DNA of 64,000 nucleotides from Fibrobacter sp. UWB4 (GCF_002210345.1 NZ_MWQI01000004.1:171876-235875); one strand, 5' to 3'; positions 1-8,870 are shown, numbered from the stretch's first letter. A program made the numbers and translations. Notes: generated from the sequence alone by a model not told the origin.

Positions 1-469
1 GTTTAGGTAGAAGTTTGCAGTCGCAGCCCAAAACATAGGGGGGTAAGATTTCCGCGTGATTGCGAATCTGTTCGCGGGTGATGAAATTTTCCTCACTGAC
101 GAATTTACAATAATTCTTGCCTTTGGGACCAATCACAATTCTGTAAGTTGCGACGCCTTGCTTGTCCCCTTCGTCAATAGTCCTGATAGTTTCTTCGAGC
201 GTCTTGTTCCACTGCTCGATGTAAGCTTGTCTTTGCTCCGGCGTGAGTGGCTGCGTTTCGAGCCATGCCCTGATCGATGCTTCGGAAGGCTTTACGGCGG
301 TGAGCGTTTCGCGGGCGGGCCGTCCGATGGCGGCGTATTGCCCCGATACGTCGATAATTGGTTTTGCCGTTTCTTTTTCGTCGGTATTGTGTGTGCCCAC
401 GTAAATTCCGATTCCGGCGAGGACGATGGACAATAGCACAATCGCTATGACGATGATGATTGATAGCAT
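1..469 (-). CDS. Membrane-anchored hypothetical protein, 3' end outside window
   Basis: An open minus-strand frame starts with ATG at 467-469 and runs off the left edge without a stop, giving at least 156 residues. Residues 2-24 form one hydrophobic helix (MLSIIIVIAIVLLSIVLAGI), read as a signal anchor. A polar, Glu/Lys-rich region follows (around 70-110, with TPEQRQAYIEQWNKTLEE), then a stretch with Cys residues near the break (KNYCKF, LGCDCK). I do not recognise the family. It is divergent from the FKBP gene, with about 70 bp between the start codons. The plus-strand open frame over the same DNA has no recognisable product and no leader. The length of uninterrupted frame, the start-proximal hydrophobic helix and the normal codon pattern support this strand. 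Confidence 0.7.
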   Translation of the reverse strand, partial: MLSIIIVIAIVLLSIVLAGIGIYVGTHNTDEKETAKPIIDVSGQYAAIGRPARETLTAVKPSEASIRAWLETQPLTPEQRQAYIEQWNKTLEETIRTIDEGDKQGVATYRIVIGPKGKNYCKFVSEENFITREQIRNHAEILPPYVLGCDCKLLPK

Positions 470-541
470 ATTTAAATCCGTTTACGATAAATCCTTACTC
501 TCAAAAACTAGCATTTTCTATTTTATAAGGCAGGAGATATT

Positions 542-1732
542 ATGTCAAAATTAAAGTTTTTTCTTGTGTTACTTGCTTCTAGTGTTGCCTTTGCGGTTCC
601 TTTCAAGGCCGAAACTCTCAAAGATGGCAGCGGGGAACCCATTCGTGCGGGTCAGCTGATTAAAGTTCATTACAAAGGATACCTGGCTGTGGATAGTGCT
701 CTTGTGAACAAATCTGCAACGGATTCGACAGTCGAGGCTCCCTATTTTGCAAACTCATATTACAGTGGTGAACCGCTTGAATTCACGATTGGCGTAGGCC
801 AGGTGATTGAAGGCTGGGACAAGGGACTTGTGGGCATGAAGGTTGGCGAAGTGCGCAAGCTTTCGGTCCCTTCCGTGATGGCTTATGGCGATAATTCTCT
901 CGAGGGCATTCCGCCTAATAGCGACTTGATGTTTGTTGTTGAACTTGTTCATGCTGAAAAGCCTCTGGATGCAGATAAATTTCCTGCTGATGTGGACAAA
1001 CTCAAGTGGCGCGACATGGGTCGCGGGCTCAAGGTCTATGATGAAAAGGCTGGCAGCGGCAAGCTGAACGCTGCGGGTAACGTAATAAAGGTTCATTACA
1101 CGGGCTGGCTCCTCTCTGGCCGCAAGTTCGGTAGCTCCAAGGACCTGGGCAAGCCGCTCGAAGCTGTGATGGGTGCTGGCAAGATGATCAAGGGCTGGGA
1201 AACGGGCCTTGAAGGGATGCGCGAAGGCGGTGTCCGCTGGTTGCGCGTGTCGCCTGCGATGGGCTATGGCGCTACGGCGTTCTCGATGATCCCGCCGAAC
1301 TCTACGCTTTTGTTCCGCGTCGAGATGGTCTCCACCGATGTGGATCAGGAACTTGCAAAGCATATGGACTTTTTCCCGGATACGACGCTTCTCAAGTATG
1401 AAAACGGTCCGGAAGGACTTCGCTATGCTGTCGTGAAACAGGGCGAGGGCGAACCGGCCCGTGCTGGTCACCGCGCGATTGTGCATTACACGGGCTGGAT
1501 GGTGAACGGCTACAAGTTCGACAGCTCCCGCGATCGCGGACAGCCGTTTGCATTTGAACTTGGCGCAGGCAACGTGATCCGTGGCTGGGAACTCGGTGTG
1601 CAGGGCATGCTTCCGGGCGAAAAGAGAATCCTCGTGGTTCCGCCTGGCCTTGGTTACGGCAGCCGCGGCGCAGGCCCGATTCCGGGCGGCGCAACGCTCA
1701 TCTTCGCTGTGGAATATCTCGGGGAAGAGTAG
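542..1732 (+). CDS. Secreted triple-domain FKBP-type peptidyl-prolyl isomerase
   Basis: The 396-residue product starts with a signal peptide (about residues 1-19, ending VAFA). Three FKBP domains follow in tandem at about 30-140, 155-265 and 290-396. Each carries the family signatures: VHYKGYL / VHYTGWL / VHYTGWM at its start, a VIEGW / MIKGW / VIRGW core, and YG...IPPNS or IPGGATL near its end. FKBPs catalyse cis-trans isomerisation of X-Pro bonds; with a signal peptide this one should act as a folding catalyst in the envelope. AGGAG at 532-536 lies 5 bases before the ATG. The first domain has a longer insertion (residues about 52-70) than the other two. The gene is followed by a terminator and appears monocistronic. 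It could support folding of the many exported enzymes downstream, but that is inference. Confidence 0.93.
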   Translation: MSKLKFFLVLLASSVAFAVPFKAETLKDGSGEPIRAGQLIKVHYKGYLAVDSALVNKSATDSTVEAPYFANSYYSGEPLEFTIGVGQVIEGWDKGLVGMKVGEVRKLSVPSVMAYGDNSLEGIPPNSDLMFVVELVHAEKPLDADKFPADVDKLKWRDMGRGLKVYDEKAGSGKLNAAGNVIKVHYTGWLLSGRKFGSSKDLGKPLEAVMGAGKMIKGWETGLEGMREGGVRWLRVSPAMGYGATAFSMIPPNSTLLFRVEMVSTDVDQELAKHMDFFPDTTLLKYENGPEGLRYAVVKQGEGEPARAGHRAIVHYTGWMVNGYKFDSSRDRGQPFAFELGAGNVIRGWELGVQGMLPGEKRILVVPPGLGYGSRGAGPIPGGATLIFAVEYLGEE

Positions 1733-1759
1733 CGGCGGGCGCCTTCGGCGAAGGCCGCA

Positions 1760-1782
1760 GTAGACAGTAGGAAGTAGACAGG
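1760..1782. repeat. Interspersed short repeat, copy 1
   Basis: The word GTAGACAGTAGGAAGTAGACAG is found here. It occurs in opposite orientation at 60625-60654 and as a degraded form at 9728-9750. All copies are intergenic, and their function is unknown. Confidence 0.6.
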
Positions 1783-1810
1783 ATTACCGCTGTCGAAAAA
1801 TGTTTGGAAA

Positions 1811-1834
1811 AGTCCGCCACGGCGGACTTTTTTT
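1811..1834 (+). terminator. Intrinsic terminator after the FKBP gene
   Basis: The inverted repeat AGTCCGCC / GGCGGACT (1811-1818 and 1821-1828) is followed by a run of seven T. It sits 80 bp after the FKBP stop and just before the first 17-bp box. Confidence 0.8.
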
Positions 1835-1840
1835 ATACCC

Positions 1841-1913
1841 ATTGACAAAATATCCATACCAAATGTTTACATTGTGGGTCCTCGGTGTTGTGTTTTAAAT
1901 ATTTTAGATATTG
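1841..1913 (+). promoter_or_regulatory. 17-bp palindromic box plus core promoter (site A)
   Basis: The box ATTGAC-AAAAT-ATCCAT occupies 1841-1857. The core TATTTTA (TAnnTTw) is at 1900-1906, the same spacing as at all other sites of this kind in the window. Here, and only here, the predicted transcription start falls on the start codon (ATG at 1914), so the message would be leaderless. See findings for the alignment of all sites. Confidence 0.55.
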
Positions 1914-2780
1914 ATGGTTACTTTTTCTGACATAGCGGATTACCGCGACTTCTTGAAGGAATTCTACGACAGGCGCAAGGTCGAGATGCCCTTCTACAGC
2001 TACCGCATGATGGGTGATAAGCTCGGGCTAGACTCCAGCTATCTCTATCGCGTATTGCAAAAGAAGCAGCACTTGCCTGCTCATGCATTACCTGCGGCAA
2101 AGGAAATCCTTGCGCTGAGTGGTCGCGAGGCCGAATACTTCGACCTCCTGTATTCTGCTGCTGTCAGCAAGGATAAGACTAAGCGCGAAGAACTCATGGC
2201 GAAAGCACTGTCGCTGCGCGACGTGGAACGCCATTCTTTGCAGGCTGCTGAACTTAAACTCCTCGAAAACTGGTGGATTCCTGCGGTACGCGCCTACCTG
2301 GAATTGAACGGTGGCGTTGTAAACGTCAAGCAGATCGCTAAAGACATCTGCCCGCCGATCACTGAGGAACAGGCTCTCGAAGCCATTGAAACTTTGAAGA
2401 GCGTCGGTCTCGTGAAGAAGCTTGCATCGGGCAAGCTCGCACTTACCGAAGCCCATTTGACAGTAGGGGGCCCTGAAAAGGCGAAGGCCGTGCGCAATTT
2501 CCAGCGCCAGGTGCTGAGTCTTGCGAGCGATGCGCTTGAAAACGTCCCCGTCAATGAACGCAATATTTCTACACTGACTCTATCTGTAGACCAGTCCTGC
2601 TTCGAGGATTTGGGCGACATGTTGAGGGAATTCCGCCGTTTAGTCCAAAAAAGAGTAGACGGAGCCAAGAATCCTGATCGTGTTATGCAGCTTTCTATGG
2701 CATTTTACCCGGTAGCCCGTAAAGGAGGGGCTTCGGAAAATACTATAATAAAAGGGGAAGGTGCAGGAGATAAAAAATGA
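1914..2780 (+). CDS. TIGR02147/DUF4423 family protein, candidate DNA-binding regulator
   Basis: This 288-residue soluble protein resembles the TIGR02147 (DUF4423-containing) paralogous family that is abundant in Fibrobacter. The typical N-terminus (FSDIADYRDFLKEFYDRRK) is present. Residues about 24-55 (MMGDKLGLDSSYLYRVLQKK) look like a Cro/CI-type helix-turn-helix, and the rest is helical with a conserved aromatic core (LLENWWIPAVRAYLE). I see no membrane segment or signal peptide. The start is the ATG at 1914; an in-frame TTG precedes it, and there is no Shine-Dalgarno sequence, which agrees with a leaderless message. It overlaps the next gene by 4 bp (ATGA), implying translational coupling. 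Its molecular role is not established. The helix-turn-helix and its position beside the regulon make a transcriptional role plausible. Confidence 0.8.
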   Translation: MVTFSDIADYRDFLKEFYDRRKVEMPFYSYRMMGDKLGLDSSYLYRVLQKKQHLPAHALPAAKEILALSGREAEYFDLLYSAAVSKDKTKREELMAKALSLRDVERHSLQAAELKLLENWWIPAVRAYLELNGGVVNVKQIAKDICPPITEEQALEAIETLKSVGLVKKLASGKLALTEAHLTVGGPEKAKAVRNFQRQVLSLASDALENVPVNERNISTLTLSVDQSCFEDLGDMLREFRRLVQKRVDGAKNPDRVMQLSMAFYPVARKGGASENTIIKGEGAGDKK

Positions 2781-3997
2781 TTAAACGGGCGTGGACATAT
2801 GGGTTGGCGACGTTGGCACTTTGCTATGTCGCCTGCGATAGCGGTCGTACCGCTGGATCGTCGATGGAAACGGAAAACTCCATCGCGTTGCTTGCTCAAT
2901 TGGCCGATGGCACGCCTGCTGCACGTATGGACGTTATTGTTCGCCCTGAATCTTATTTGTCGGGTGCAACCGAACTGGGTTCGGACTCCCTTTACCAGTT
3001 GCATTTCGAAACAGACGAGTGGGGCCGAGTGGTTCTGTCTGATGTCCCGACGGGCTCTTATGTCATCGAAGCCCGCAATGATTCCTTGAATTTGAAGGGC
3101 TTTGTAAAGATTGCCTATGTGGAATCAGATTCCACGACTCCTTTGACAGTCGAAGTTTCTGAACCGACCAAGGTCTCCGGTCGTGTCGGTCTTCCGCAGT
3201 TGGTCCGCCGTTCTGCAACCGTTTCTGTGCAGGGCTTGGACTACCAGGTCCCGATGGATTCTACGGGTTACTTTGAATTTGAATCGCTCCCGAACGGCAA
3301 TGTTGAGATTGTTGCATTTGTAAATGAATCTGGCGCAGACTCGGTTACGGAATATGGCCGCATTGAGGCTGACGTCGGTACTCAGTCTGGTGAAGGCGGT
3401 CTTTACCTCGGTGACTCTGCATACGTCAAGAACTATTTTGTATTTGACGACTTTGAAAATGGCGCCGGCGCGTGGGAAGCTACTGCATCGCTCAACGCGG
3501 AGGTCTCCTTTAACATTGAATCGGCTGGTCTTGGTCGCGAAGGCATGGCGGCACACTTTATCTGCAAACGCGATTCTGCGGCTCAGTGGGACTGGGCCCT
3601 TATCGGTCGTGAACTGGGTGGCTATGTCAACATGAGCGATTTGGATTCTATCCGCTTCTGGGTCCGCGTCTCGACTCCGTCGAGAATTTCGTTCTCGTTC
3701 GACAGGTTCGTGAATGACGATTCCGTGACGAGTTCCGATAATATCAAGTCTTGGCGCCATTTCGAGGCGGATACGGTCTGGACGCAGTTTACCGTGATTC
3801 CGGCGGAACTGGATACGGCCGACAGCAATGGCGGTAACTACGGCTGGGAAGCGGTGAAGGACAGTGTCACAAAGATTGGCATCTTCGGCGCTATGGATAC
3901 GGAAGTCTGGGTGGACGATATCGAAGTCTTTGGCTACGGTATCTTTGACCCGTACGCCCCGGTTGTGAAGAAGAGCGTTGTCCGGAAAGAAGAGTAG
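2777..3997 (+). CDS. Lipoprotein with carboxypeptidase-regulatory-like and CBM11/CIA30-like domains
   Basis: The 406-residue product has a lipoprotein signal peptide with a lipobox-like YVAC-D (Cys about residue 20), so it is probably lipid-anchored in the envelope. Residues about 30-120 and 125-185 form two beta-sandwich segments of the carboxypeptidase-regulatory/peptidase-associated kind (ALLAQLADGTPAARMDV, then TKVSGRVGLPQL). Residues about 222-395 begin FDDFENGAGAW and resemble CBM11/CIA30 carbohydrate-binding sandwiches. There is no catalytic signature. It overlaps the TIGR02147 gene by 4 bp and shares its transcript. A surface carbohydrate-binding or sensing partner for that protein is a reasonable guess but unproven. 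Confidence 0.75.
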   Translation: MIKRAWTYGLATLALCYVACDSGRTAGSSMETENSIALLAQLADGTPAARMDVIVRPESYLSGATELGSDSLYQLHFETDEWGRVVLSDVPTGSYVIEARNDSLNLKGFVKIAYVESDSTTPLTVEVSEPTKVSGRVGLPQLVRRSATVSVQGLDYQVPMDSTGYFEFESLPNGNVEIVAFVNESGADSVTEYGRIEADVGTQSGEGGLYLGDSAYVKNYFVFDDFENGAGAWEATASLNAEVSFNIESAGLGREGMAAHFICKRDSAAQWDWALIGRELGGYVNMSDLDSIRFWVRVSTPSRISFSFDRFVNDDSVTSSDNIKSWRHFEADTVWTQFTVIPAELDTADSNGGNYGWEAVKDSVTKIGIFGAMDTEVWVDDIEVFGYGIFDPYAPVVKKSVVRKEE

Positions 3998-4008
3998 ATT
4001 TATCCACT

Positions 4009-4081
4009 ATTGACATTTTATCAATGGACCTGCATTGCTTTGCAGGTCTTTTTTTGTTGTTTGAAGGTAGATTAATAATGG
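4009..4081 (+). promoter_or_regulatory. 17-bp box plus core promoter (site B) for GH43
   Basis: The box ATTGAC-ATTTT-ATCAAT is at 4009-4025 and the core TAGATTA at 4068-4074. The box ends 95 bp before the GH43 start codon. A terminator hairpin lies between box and core. Confidence 0.75.
4027..4055 (+). terminator. Intrinsic terminator inside the site B promoter
   Basis: GACCTGCA / TGCAGGTC (4027-4034 and 4041-4048) form an 8-bp stem with a 6-base loop, followed by seven T. It ends the lipoprotein transcript yet lies between the box and the core promoter of the next gene. Confidence 0.85.
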
Positions 4082-4119
4082 ATGGATTGGCGGTGTATGG
4101 CTGGTCCGAAGGAGTGTGT

Positions 4120-6351
4120 ATGAACATGAAATGTTTGGCTGCACTGGGCTTACTTGCGGGCTTTGGTGTAAGTGCGCTTGCTGATAACCCTATTTCTAGC
4201 TATCATTATCTGGCGGACCCTTCTTGCGCCTCTGACGGTGATACCTTCTACATCTTGACCGATGTGGATGACTACAACAACCAGACAAACTGGAACTACG
4301 ACATTGTCGGCCTTTACGCCTTCACGTCCGAAGACATGAAGAACTGGACTGATCACGGCATGATTTTCCGCTCCAGGCGTGAATTCGGGAACTATCCGAA
4401 CAACACCTGGGCTTCGGGCATTGCCGTGAAAAACGGCAAGGTTTATATCGTCTACCCTGATGGCGCAAGCGGCGTGGGCATGATTACGGCCCCCGCGATT
4501 GACGGCCCGTATACCGACCCCGTCAAGGAAACGCATGGAGTCAATAGAATTGCGGGTGGCGGTAGCCTTATCAATGGCTGCGACGGCATTGCGCACTGTT
4601 TTGATCCGGGCATCTTGATCGATGACGATGGTACGGGTTACGTGATTTTCGGTGGTGGCGAAAGCTCTAGCCGCCCGTATGGCAACAACTTCGACATTAT
4701 CAAGTTTACCGAAAGCAATGGCAAGATTACTTTCGACAAGAATTCCTTGAAGAAGGTTTCTTTGCCGAACTCTTTCGAAGCCCCTTACTTGCACAAGAAG
4801 GGTAGCACTTATTACTTGAGCTTCAACAACCGTAGCCAGATTATTGACTATGGTATGTCGAATAACATCTGGGGGCCTTATACCTTCGTAGGTACGGTTA
4901 TTCCGGGAATTGGCTCCGTGCCTGATGCGCACGGCGAAGGCGGTAACAACCACCAGGGATTTGCTCCGTTCAAGGACAAGTGGTATGCCGTGTATCACGA
5001 CCGTCGCTTGGTGACTTCCGATAACCACCCGGCCGCAACGACTCAGGCGGGCGTGCGTTCCGAAAATCCGAATTACGAGAACCACAGAAGCGTGTCCATC
5101 GATGAACTCACCTGGAATGGCGACAAGATGAACAAGCTGACCTTCACTCGTGAAGGCCCGAAGCAGATCAAGAACTTTGACCCGTACAGGACCTACAAGG
5201 CGACGACTAGCTCCAAGCAGATGAACATCCGTAGCCGTACCGACTGGACCAAGGGACAGCCGGTGAAGCATGTGCTCTTGCCGCTCACGAGCCGTAGCGA
5301 ATCCTGGATCCGCGTCTCGGGCGTGGATTTCGGTAACGGCGCGCAGAATCTCCGTATCAAGGCTGCAAGCGTGGCCGATGGCAATACGATTGAAATCCAT
5401 AAGGGAAGCGCAAGCGGAACGCTCGCCGGTACATGCAAGATTGCAAAGACCAGCAACAACATGACCTTTACCGATAACGATTGCGAAATGACGGGCCTTA
5501 CGGGCGTTGTCGATCAGCTGTTCTTTGTGTTCAAGGGTTCCAAGGATTCGACCATGGGCATTCTTGAATGGGAATTTCAGGGCACGAAGCGCGAACCTGA
5601 ACCGCAGACGCCGTTTGGCGGCAAGGCTTGGGCAATCCCTGGCAAGATCGAAATGGAAAACTTCGATGAACCGGGTTATGGCGCAGGTAACGATTCTTAC
5701 GCTGATAACGATTCTGATGACCACGGTGCCGAAAGCAATGGTGGCAAGAGTTACCGCGAAGGCACTGGCGTAGATATCTACAAGAAGGCTACGGGCTATG
5801 TTGTGGGTTACAACCAAACGGATGAATGGCTGGAATACACTGTGGATGTGGCTGCCGAAGGCGACTACACGATGTTTGCGGCGGTGGCTTCTGCCAATGC
5901 GACCTCTGGTTTTAAACTCTCCATCGATGGTGACGATATCACGGAATCGATTGCCGTTCCGAAGAACGATGGCGAAGAGAATTATGACGACTACAGCAAG
6001 GTGAAGGCGAACGTGAAGCTCCCGGCTGGTAAGCATATTCTCCGCTTTACCGTGACTGGCGACTGGATGGACATTGACTACATCCAGTTTGCAGCGGGCA
6101 AGGATGCTAAGGATCCGGATGAAGGTAGCGAAGTGGCTATCCGTCAGAAGATCCGCATGAATGCGATTGCCGCTGCAACTTACGACGTGTTCGACTTGAC
6201 GGGCAAGAAGATGGCTAGTTTCACGGCCCGCAATATGAACGAAGCGAAGAGCCTTCTGCGTGATGGCACCTATGCTAAGAGTGTGCAGGGCGTGTGCCTC
6301 ATCCGTAACCGTAGCACGGGCATGATGGCAAAGGTCCGCACGACGCGCTAG
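4120..6351 (+). CDS. Secreted GH43 arabinofuranosidase/xylosidase-type enzyme, GH43-CBM6-CBM6-tail
   Basis: The 743-residue product has a signal peptide (1-21, ending SALA). The GH43 five-bladed propeller (about 22-320) shows YLADPS with the likely catalytic base Asp, DPGILIDDDGTGY with the pKa-modulating Asp, and EAPYLHKK with the likely acid Glu. A first CBM6-like sandwich covers about 345-495. A second, typical CBM6 (about 500-658) carries GKIEMENFD...WLEYTVDV...DWMDIDYIQF. The C-terminal module (about 672-743) carries YDVFDLTGKKMASF...GVCLIRNR and basic residues. It should release arabinose or xylose from xylan side chains or ends outside the cell; exact specificity cannot be read. I chose ATG 4120 over upstream in-frame starts because AAGGAG (4109-4114) sits 5 bases before it and the signal peptide then starts cleanly. 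It is the first of three tandem paralogues. Confidence 0.92.
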   Translation: MNMKCLAALGLLAGFGVSALADNPISSYHYLADPSCASDGDTFYILTDVDDYNNQTNWNYDIVGLYAFTSEDMKNWTDHGMIFRSRREFGNYPNNTWASGIAVKNGKVYIVYPDGASGVGMITAPAIDGPYTDPVKETHGVNRIAGGGSLINGCDGIAHCFDPGILIDDDGTGYVIFGGGESSSRPYGNNFDIIKFTESNGKITFDKNSLKKVSLPNSFEAPYLHKKGSTYYLSFNNRSQIIDYGMSNNIWGPYTFVGTVIPGIGSVPDAHGEGGNNHQGFAPFKDKWYAVYHDRRLVTSDNHPAATTQAGVRSENPNYENHRSVSIDELTWNGDKMNKLTFTREGPKQIKNFDPYRTYKATTSSKQMNIRSRTDWTKGQPVKHVLLPLTSRSESWIRVSGVDFGNGAQNLRIKAASVADGNTIEIHKGSASGTLAGTCKIAKTSNNMTFTDNDCEMTGLTGVVDQLFFVFKGSKDSTMGILEWEFQGTKREPEPQTPFGGKAWAIPGKIEMENFDEPGYGAGNDSYADNDSDDHGAESNGGKSYREGTGVDIYKKATGYVVGYNQTDEWLEYTVDVAAEGDYTMFAAVASANATSGFKLSIDGDDITESIAVPKNDGEENYDDYSKVKANVKLPAGKHILRFTVTGDWMDIDYIQFAAGKDAKDPDEGSEVAIRQKIRMNAIAAATYDVFDLTGKKMASFTARNMNEAKSLLRDGTYAKSVQGVCLIRNRSTGMMAKVRTTR

Positions 6352-6377
6352 ATTTTCCTCACTCACACCTCCATCTA

Positions 6378-6407
6378 AAAGGGCTTCTCGAAAGAGGAGC
6401 CTTTTTT
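6378..6407 (+). terminator. Intrinsic terminator after first GH43
   Basis: GGGCTTCTC and GAGGAGCC flank a GAAA loop and are followed by six T, 30 bp after the stop codon. Confidence 0.85.
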
Positions 6408-6414
6408 ATACAAG

Positions 6415-6510
6415 AAGGAGATTCCCGCTCGGAGGCGGGAATGACAAAACAAACGTGTCTTGCCCGACTGTCTATAATGTCATGCCCCACTTGATGGGGC
6501 ATCTCCTTTT
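6415..6510. repeat. Two palindromic interspersed repeats of the GCCCG-GTCATG type
   Basis: TTCCCGCTCGGAGGCGGGAATGACA (about 6422-6446) and GTCATGCCCCACTTGATGGGGCATCTCC (6479-6506) are inverted-repeat words that end or begin in a GTCAT/ATGAC motif. Relatives occur at 12075-12100 and 40629-40656, always intergenic. Confidence 0.6.
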
Positions 6511-6516
6511 TCCCTC

Positions 6517-6589
6517 ATTGACGTTTTGTCCATAAATCTTTTGGCGTGTTCAGGGCTGTTTTGTTTTTTTGGAGGTACTTTTAGATTGG
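6517..6589 (+). promoter_or_regulatory. 17-bp box plus core promoter (site C) for GH43
   Basis: The box ATTGAC-GTTTT-GTCCAT is at 6517-6533 and the core TACTTTT at 6576-6582. The box ends 95 bp before the ATG, identical to site B. Confidence 0.8.
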
Positions 6590-6627
6590 ATGGATTGACG
6601 GTGTATGGTCGATCCTAAGGAGTGTTC

Positions 6628-8850
6628 ATGAAACTGCTTAAGAAAGCAACGATGTTTGGATTGATGGCGGGCTTTGGAGTAAGCGCTCTCGCTGACAACC
6701 CGATTTCTACTTACCACTACTTGGCTGACCCGGGTGCAGCCGCTGACGATGATTACTTCTACATCATCACGGACTCTGATGACCCGGCTCCGTACAATTC
6801 CGATGGCTACAAGATTTACGCCCTTTATGCATTCCGCAGTAGGGATATGCAGAACTGGACAGACTACGGCATTATTTACGATGCCCGCAAAGTAAATGGC
6901 ATTAACGACATTTGGGCTTCTGGCATTGCTGTCCACAACGGCACGTTCTATATTGTGTTCCCGGATGGCGGTGGCGGCGGCATTGGCTACATCAAGGCGC
7001 CTGCGATTGAAGGTCCTTGGACAAACGCTGTGGGCCAGGGCAAGGATAAGCTTGTCGGTGGTCGCGGCATCATCGGTTGCGATGGCGTTTCCTGGTGCTT
7101 TGACCCGGGTATCTTTATTGATGACGACGGCACGACTTACGTGACGTGGGGCGGTGGTGAAAGCAATAGCCGTCCGAATACGGACAACTTTGATATTGTC
7201 AGGCTGAACGATGCGAAGGATGCTCCGGTGGGCAACGGTTCTCACGTGAAGGTGAATAACTTGCCGACCCGCAAAATGCTTGAAGCTTCTTACATCCACA
7301 AGCACAAGGGAACTTACTACTTCTCTTACAGTACTGGCTGGCAGCAGGGCGCTCCGACGATTGACTACGGTATTTCGAGCAACGTCATGGGGCCGTATAC
7401 CTGGAAGGGCACGATTCTCGGTGACCCGAGCATGAACGGACGTAGCATCAATGGTAACAACAACCACCATGGTATTGCCGAATTCAAGGGCCATTCTTAC
7501 GTTGTCTATCATGACCGTCGAATTGCCAAGGGCCACAACGGCTTGGAAATTATCCCGGCTGATGACGGCAAGGCAAAACCGAACGAAGGTTACCACCGCA
7601 GCGTTTCTGTAGACGAAATGTTCTACAATTCTGATGGAACTATTAAGACCGTTACGGTGACGGATGAAGGCCCGGCACAGATTGAAAACTTTGATCCGTA
7701 CGATTGGTATCCGGCACTCACGAGTTCCAAGCAGAAGGGCATCCGTAGCCGTTCGAACTTTGTGCAGGGCAAGGCTGCCGATCATGTGTTGCTCCCGCTT
7801 TCTTCCAAGGAAGCTTGGCTCCGTGTTTCGGGAGTTGACTTTGGCGCTGGTGCAACGGGCTTTACGGTTGAAGCCGCAAGCGCTGCCGATGGCAACAAGA
7901 TTGAAATCCGCTCGGGTTCTGCAACGGGTACGCTCGCTGGTACTTGCACCCTCAAGAATACCGGCAACAAGAGCGTTTTTGCCGAAAACAAGTGCGATGT
8001 CGAAGGGCTTTCGGGCGTCGTAAAGCAGCTGTTCCTTGTGTTCAAGGGTTCTCAGGACTCTACCATGGCCGTCAAGGCTTGGGGCTTCGAAGGCAGCGGC
8101 ACGACTCCGCCGGAACCGCAGAAGCCGTTTAGTGGCAAGGCTTGGGAAATTCCGGGCAAGATCGAAATGGAAGACTTCGACATTCCGGGTTCTGGCCGCG
8201 GTAGCGAAATCAAGTCTTACAGCGAAAATGATTCCGAAGACCATGGCATTGAAAATGGTGGCAAGAGCTACCGCGAAGGCACGGGCGTGGACATTTACAA
8301 GAAGGCTACGGGCTACGTTGTTGGCTACAACCAGTCCGGCGAATGGCTCGAATATACCGTGAATGTCAAGGAAGCTGGCGACTACACGATGTTTGCTTCT
8401 GTGGCGACGGACAATTCGACGGCAAGCTTTACGCTCTCCATTGACGACAAGTCCATTGCTGAAGTTCCGGTTGCAGGTGACAGCTGGGATGACTTTGTCA
8501 AGGTCAAGGCCAACGTGACGCTCCCTGCCGGTGAACATGTGCTCCGCTTCACCATTACGGGCGACTGGTTCGATATCGACTACATGACCTTTGCAGCGGG
8601 CAAGAATGCCAAGGACCCGGATGATGAACCGATTGCTCTCCGTAAGGGACTTCAGCTGGGTGCATCTTCTGTCGCCACATTTGACGTGTTCGATTTGACT
8701 GGCAAGAAGATCACGAGCTTCACGGCTCGCCACATTCACGAAGCGAAGAAACTCTGGCGCGATAATGCCATGTCCAAGAGCGTACAGGGCGTTTGCATCA
8801 TCCGTAACCGTCACAACGGTGCAGTCGCACGAGTAAGAACGATCCGATAG
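6628..8850 (+). CDS. Secreted GH43 enzyme, GH43-CBM6-CBM6-tail, second tandem paralogue
   Basis: The 740-residue product shares architecture and much sequence with its upstream neighbour. It has a signal peptide (ending SALA-DNP), GH43 at about 22-325 (YLADPG, DPGIFIDDDGTTY, EASYIHKHKG), a CBM6-like domain at about 345-495, a second CBM6 at about 500-655 (GKIEMEDFD...WLEYTVNV...DWFDIDYMTF), and a tail at about 669-740 (FDVFDLTGKKITSF...GVCIIRNR). Likely an extracellular arabinofuranosidase or xylosidase acting on arabinoxylan. The start is ATG 6628, with AAGGAG (6617-6622) 5 bases upstream; the in-frame GTG inside the Shine-Dalgarno region is rejected. In both this and the preceding paralogue the final module has Cys where most relatives have Tyr (GVC instead of GVY), a mark of shared descent. 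Confidence 0.92.
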   Translation: MKLLKKATMFGLMAGFGVSALADNPISTYHYLADPGAAADDDYFYIITDSDDPAPYNSDGYKIYALYAFRSRDMQNWTDYGIIYDARKVNGINDIWASGIAVHNGTFYIVFPDGGGGGIGYIKAPAIEGPWTNAVGQGKDKLVGGRGIIGCDGVSWCFDPGIFIDDDGTTYVTWGGGESNSRPNTDNFDIVRLNDAKDAPVGNGSHVKVNNLPTRKMLEASYIHKHKGTYYFSYSTGWQQGAPTIDYGISSNVMGPYTWKGTILGDPSMNGRSINGNNNHHGIAEFKGHSYVVYHDRRIAKGHNGLEIIPADDGKAKPNEGYHRSVSVDEMFYNSDGTIKTVTVTDEGPAQIENFDPYDWYPALTSSKQKGIRSRSNFVQGKAADHVLLPLSSKEAWLRVSGVDFGAGATGFTVEAASAADGNKIEIRSGSATGTLAGTCTLKNTGNKSVFAENKCDVEGLSGVVKQLFLVFKGSQDSTMAVKAWGFEGSGTTPPEPQKPFSGKAWEIPGKIEMEDFDIPGSGRGSEIKSYSENDSEDHGIENGGKSYREGTGVDIYKKATGYVVGYNQSGEWLEYTVNVKEAGDYTMFASVATDNSTASFTLSIDDKSIAEVPVAGDSWDDFVKVKANVTLPAGEHVLRFTITGDWFDIDYMTFAAGKNAKDPDDEPIALRKGLQLGASSVATFDVFDLTGKKITSFTARHIHEAKKLWRDNAMSKSVQGVCIIRNRHNGAVARVRTIR

Positions 8851-8870
8851 GTTTTCTAAAACACTCCTAT

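Noticed and set aside
56..436. Plus-strand open frame of 126 codons at the left edge
   Set aside because: It has no ribosome-binding site or family likeness, and lies opposite a longer open minus-strand frame with an N-terminal membrane anchor, which I accept instead.
4150..6366. Very long minus-strand open frame (738 codons) opposite the first GH43, and similar ones opposite other enzymes (for example 6550-8814, 28985-31630, 40874-42850)
   Set aside because: These arise from the strong codon bias of the plus-strand genes. The translated products are His/Val/Ala-rich, lack family motifs, and run across gene boundaries and terminators.
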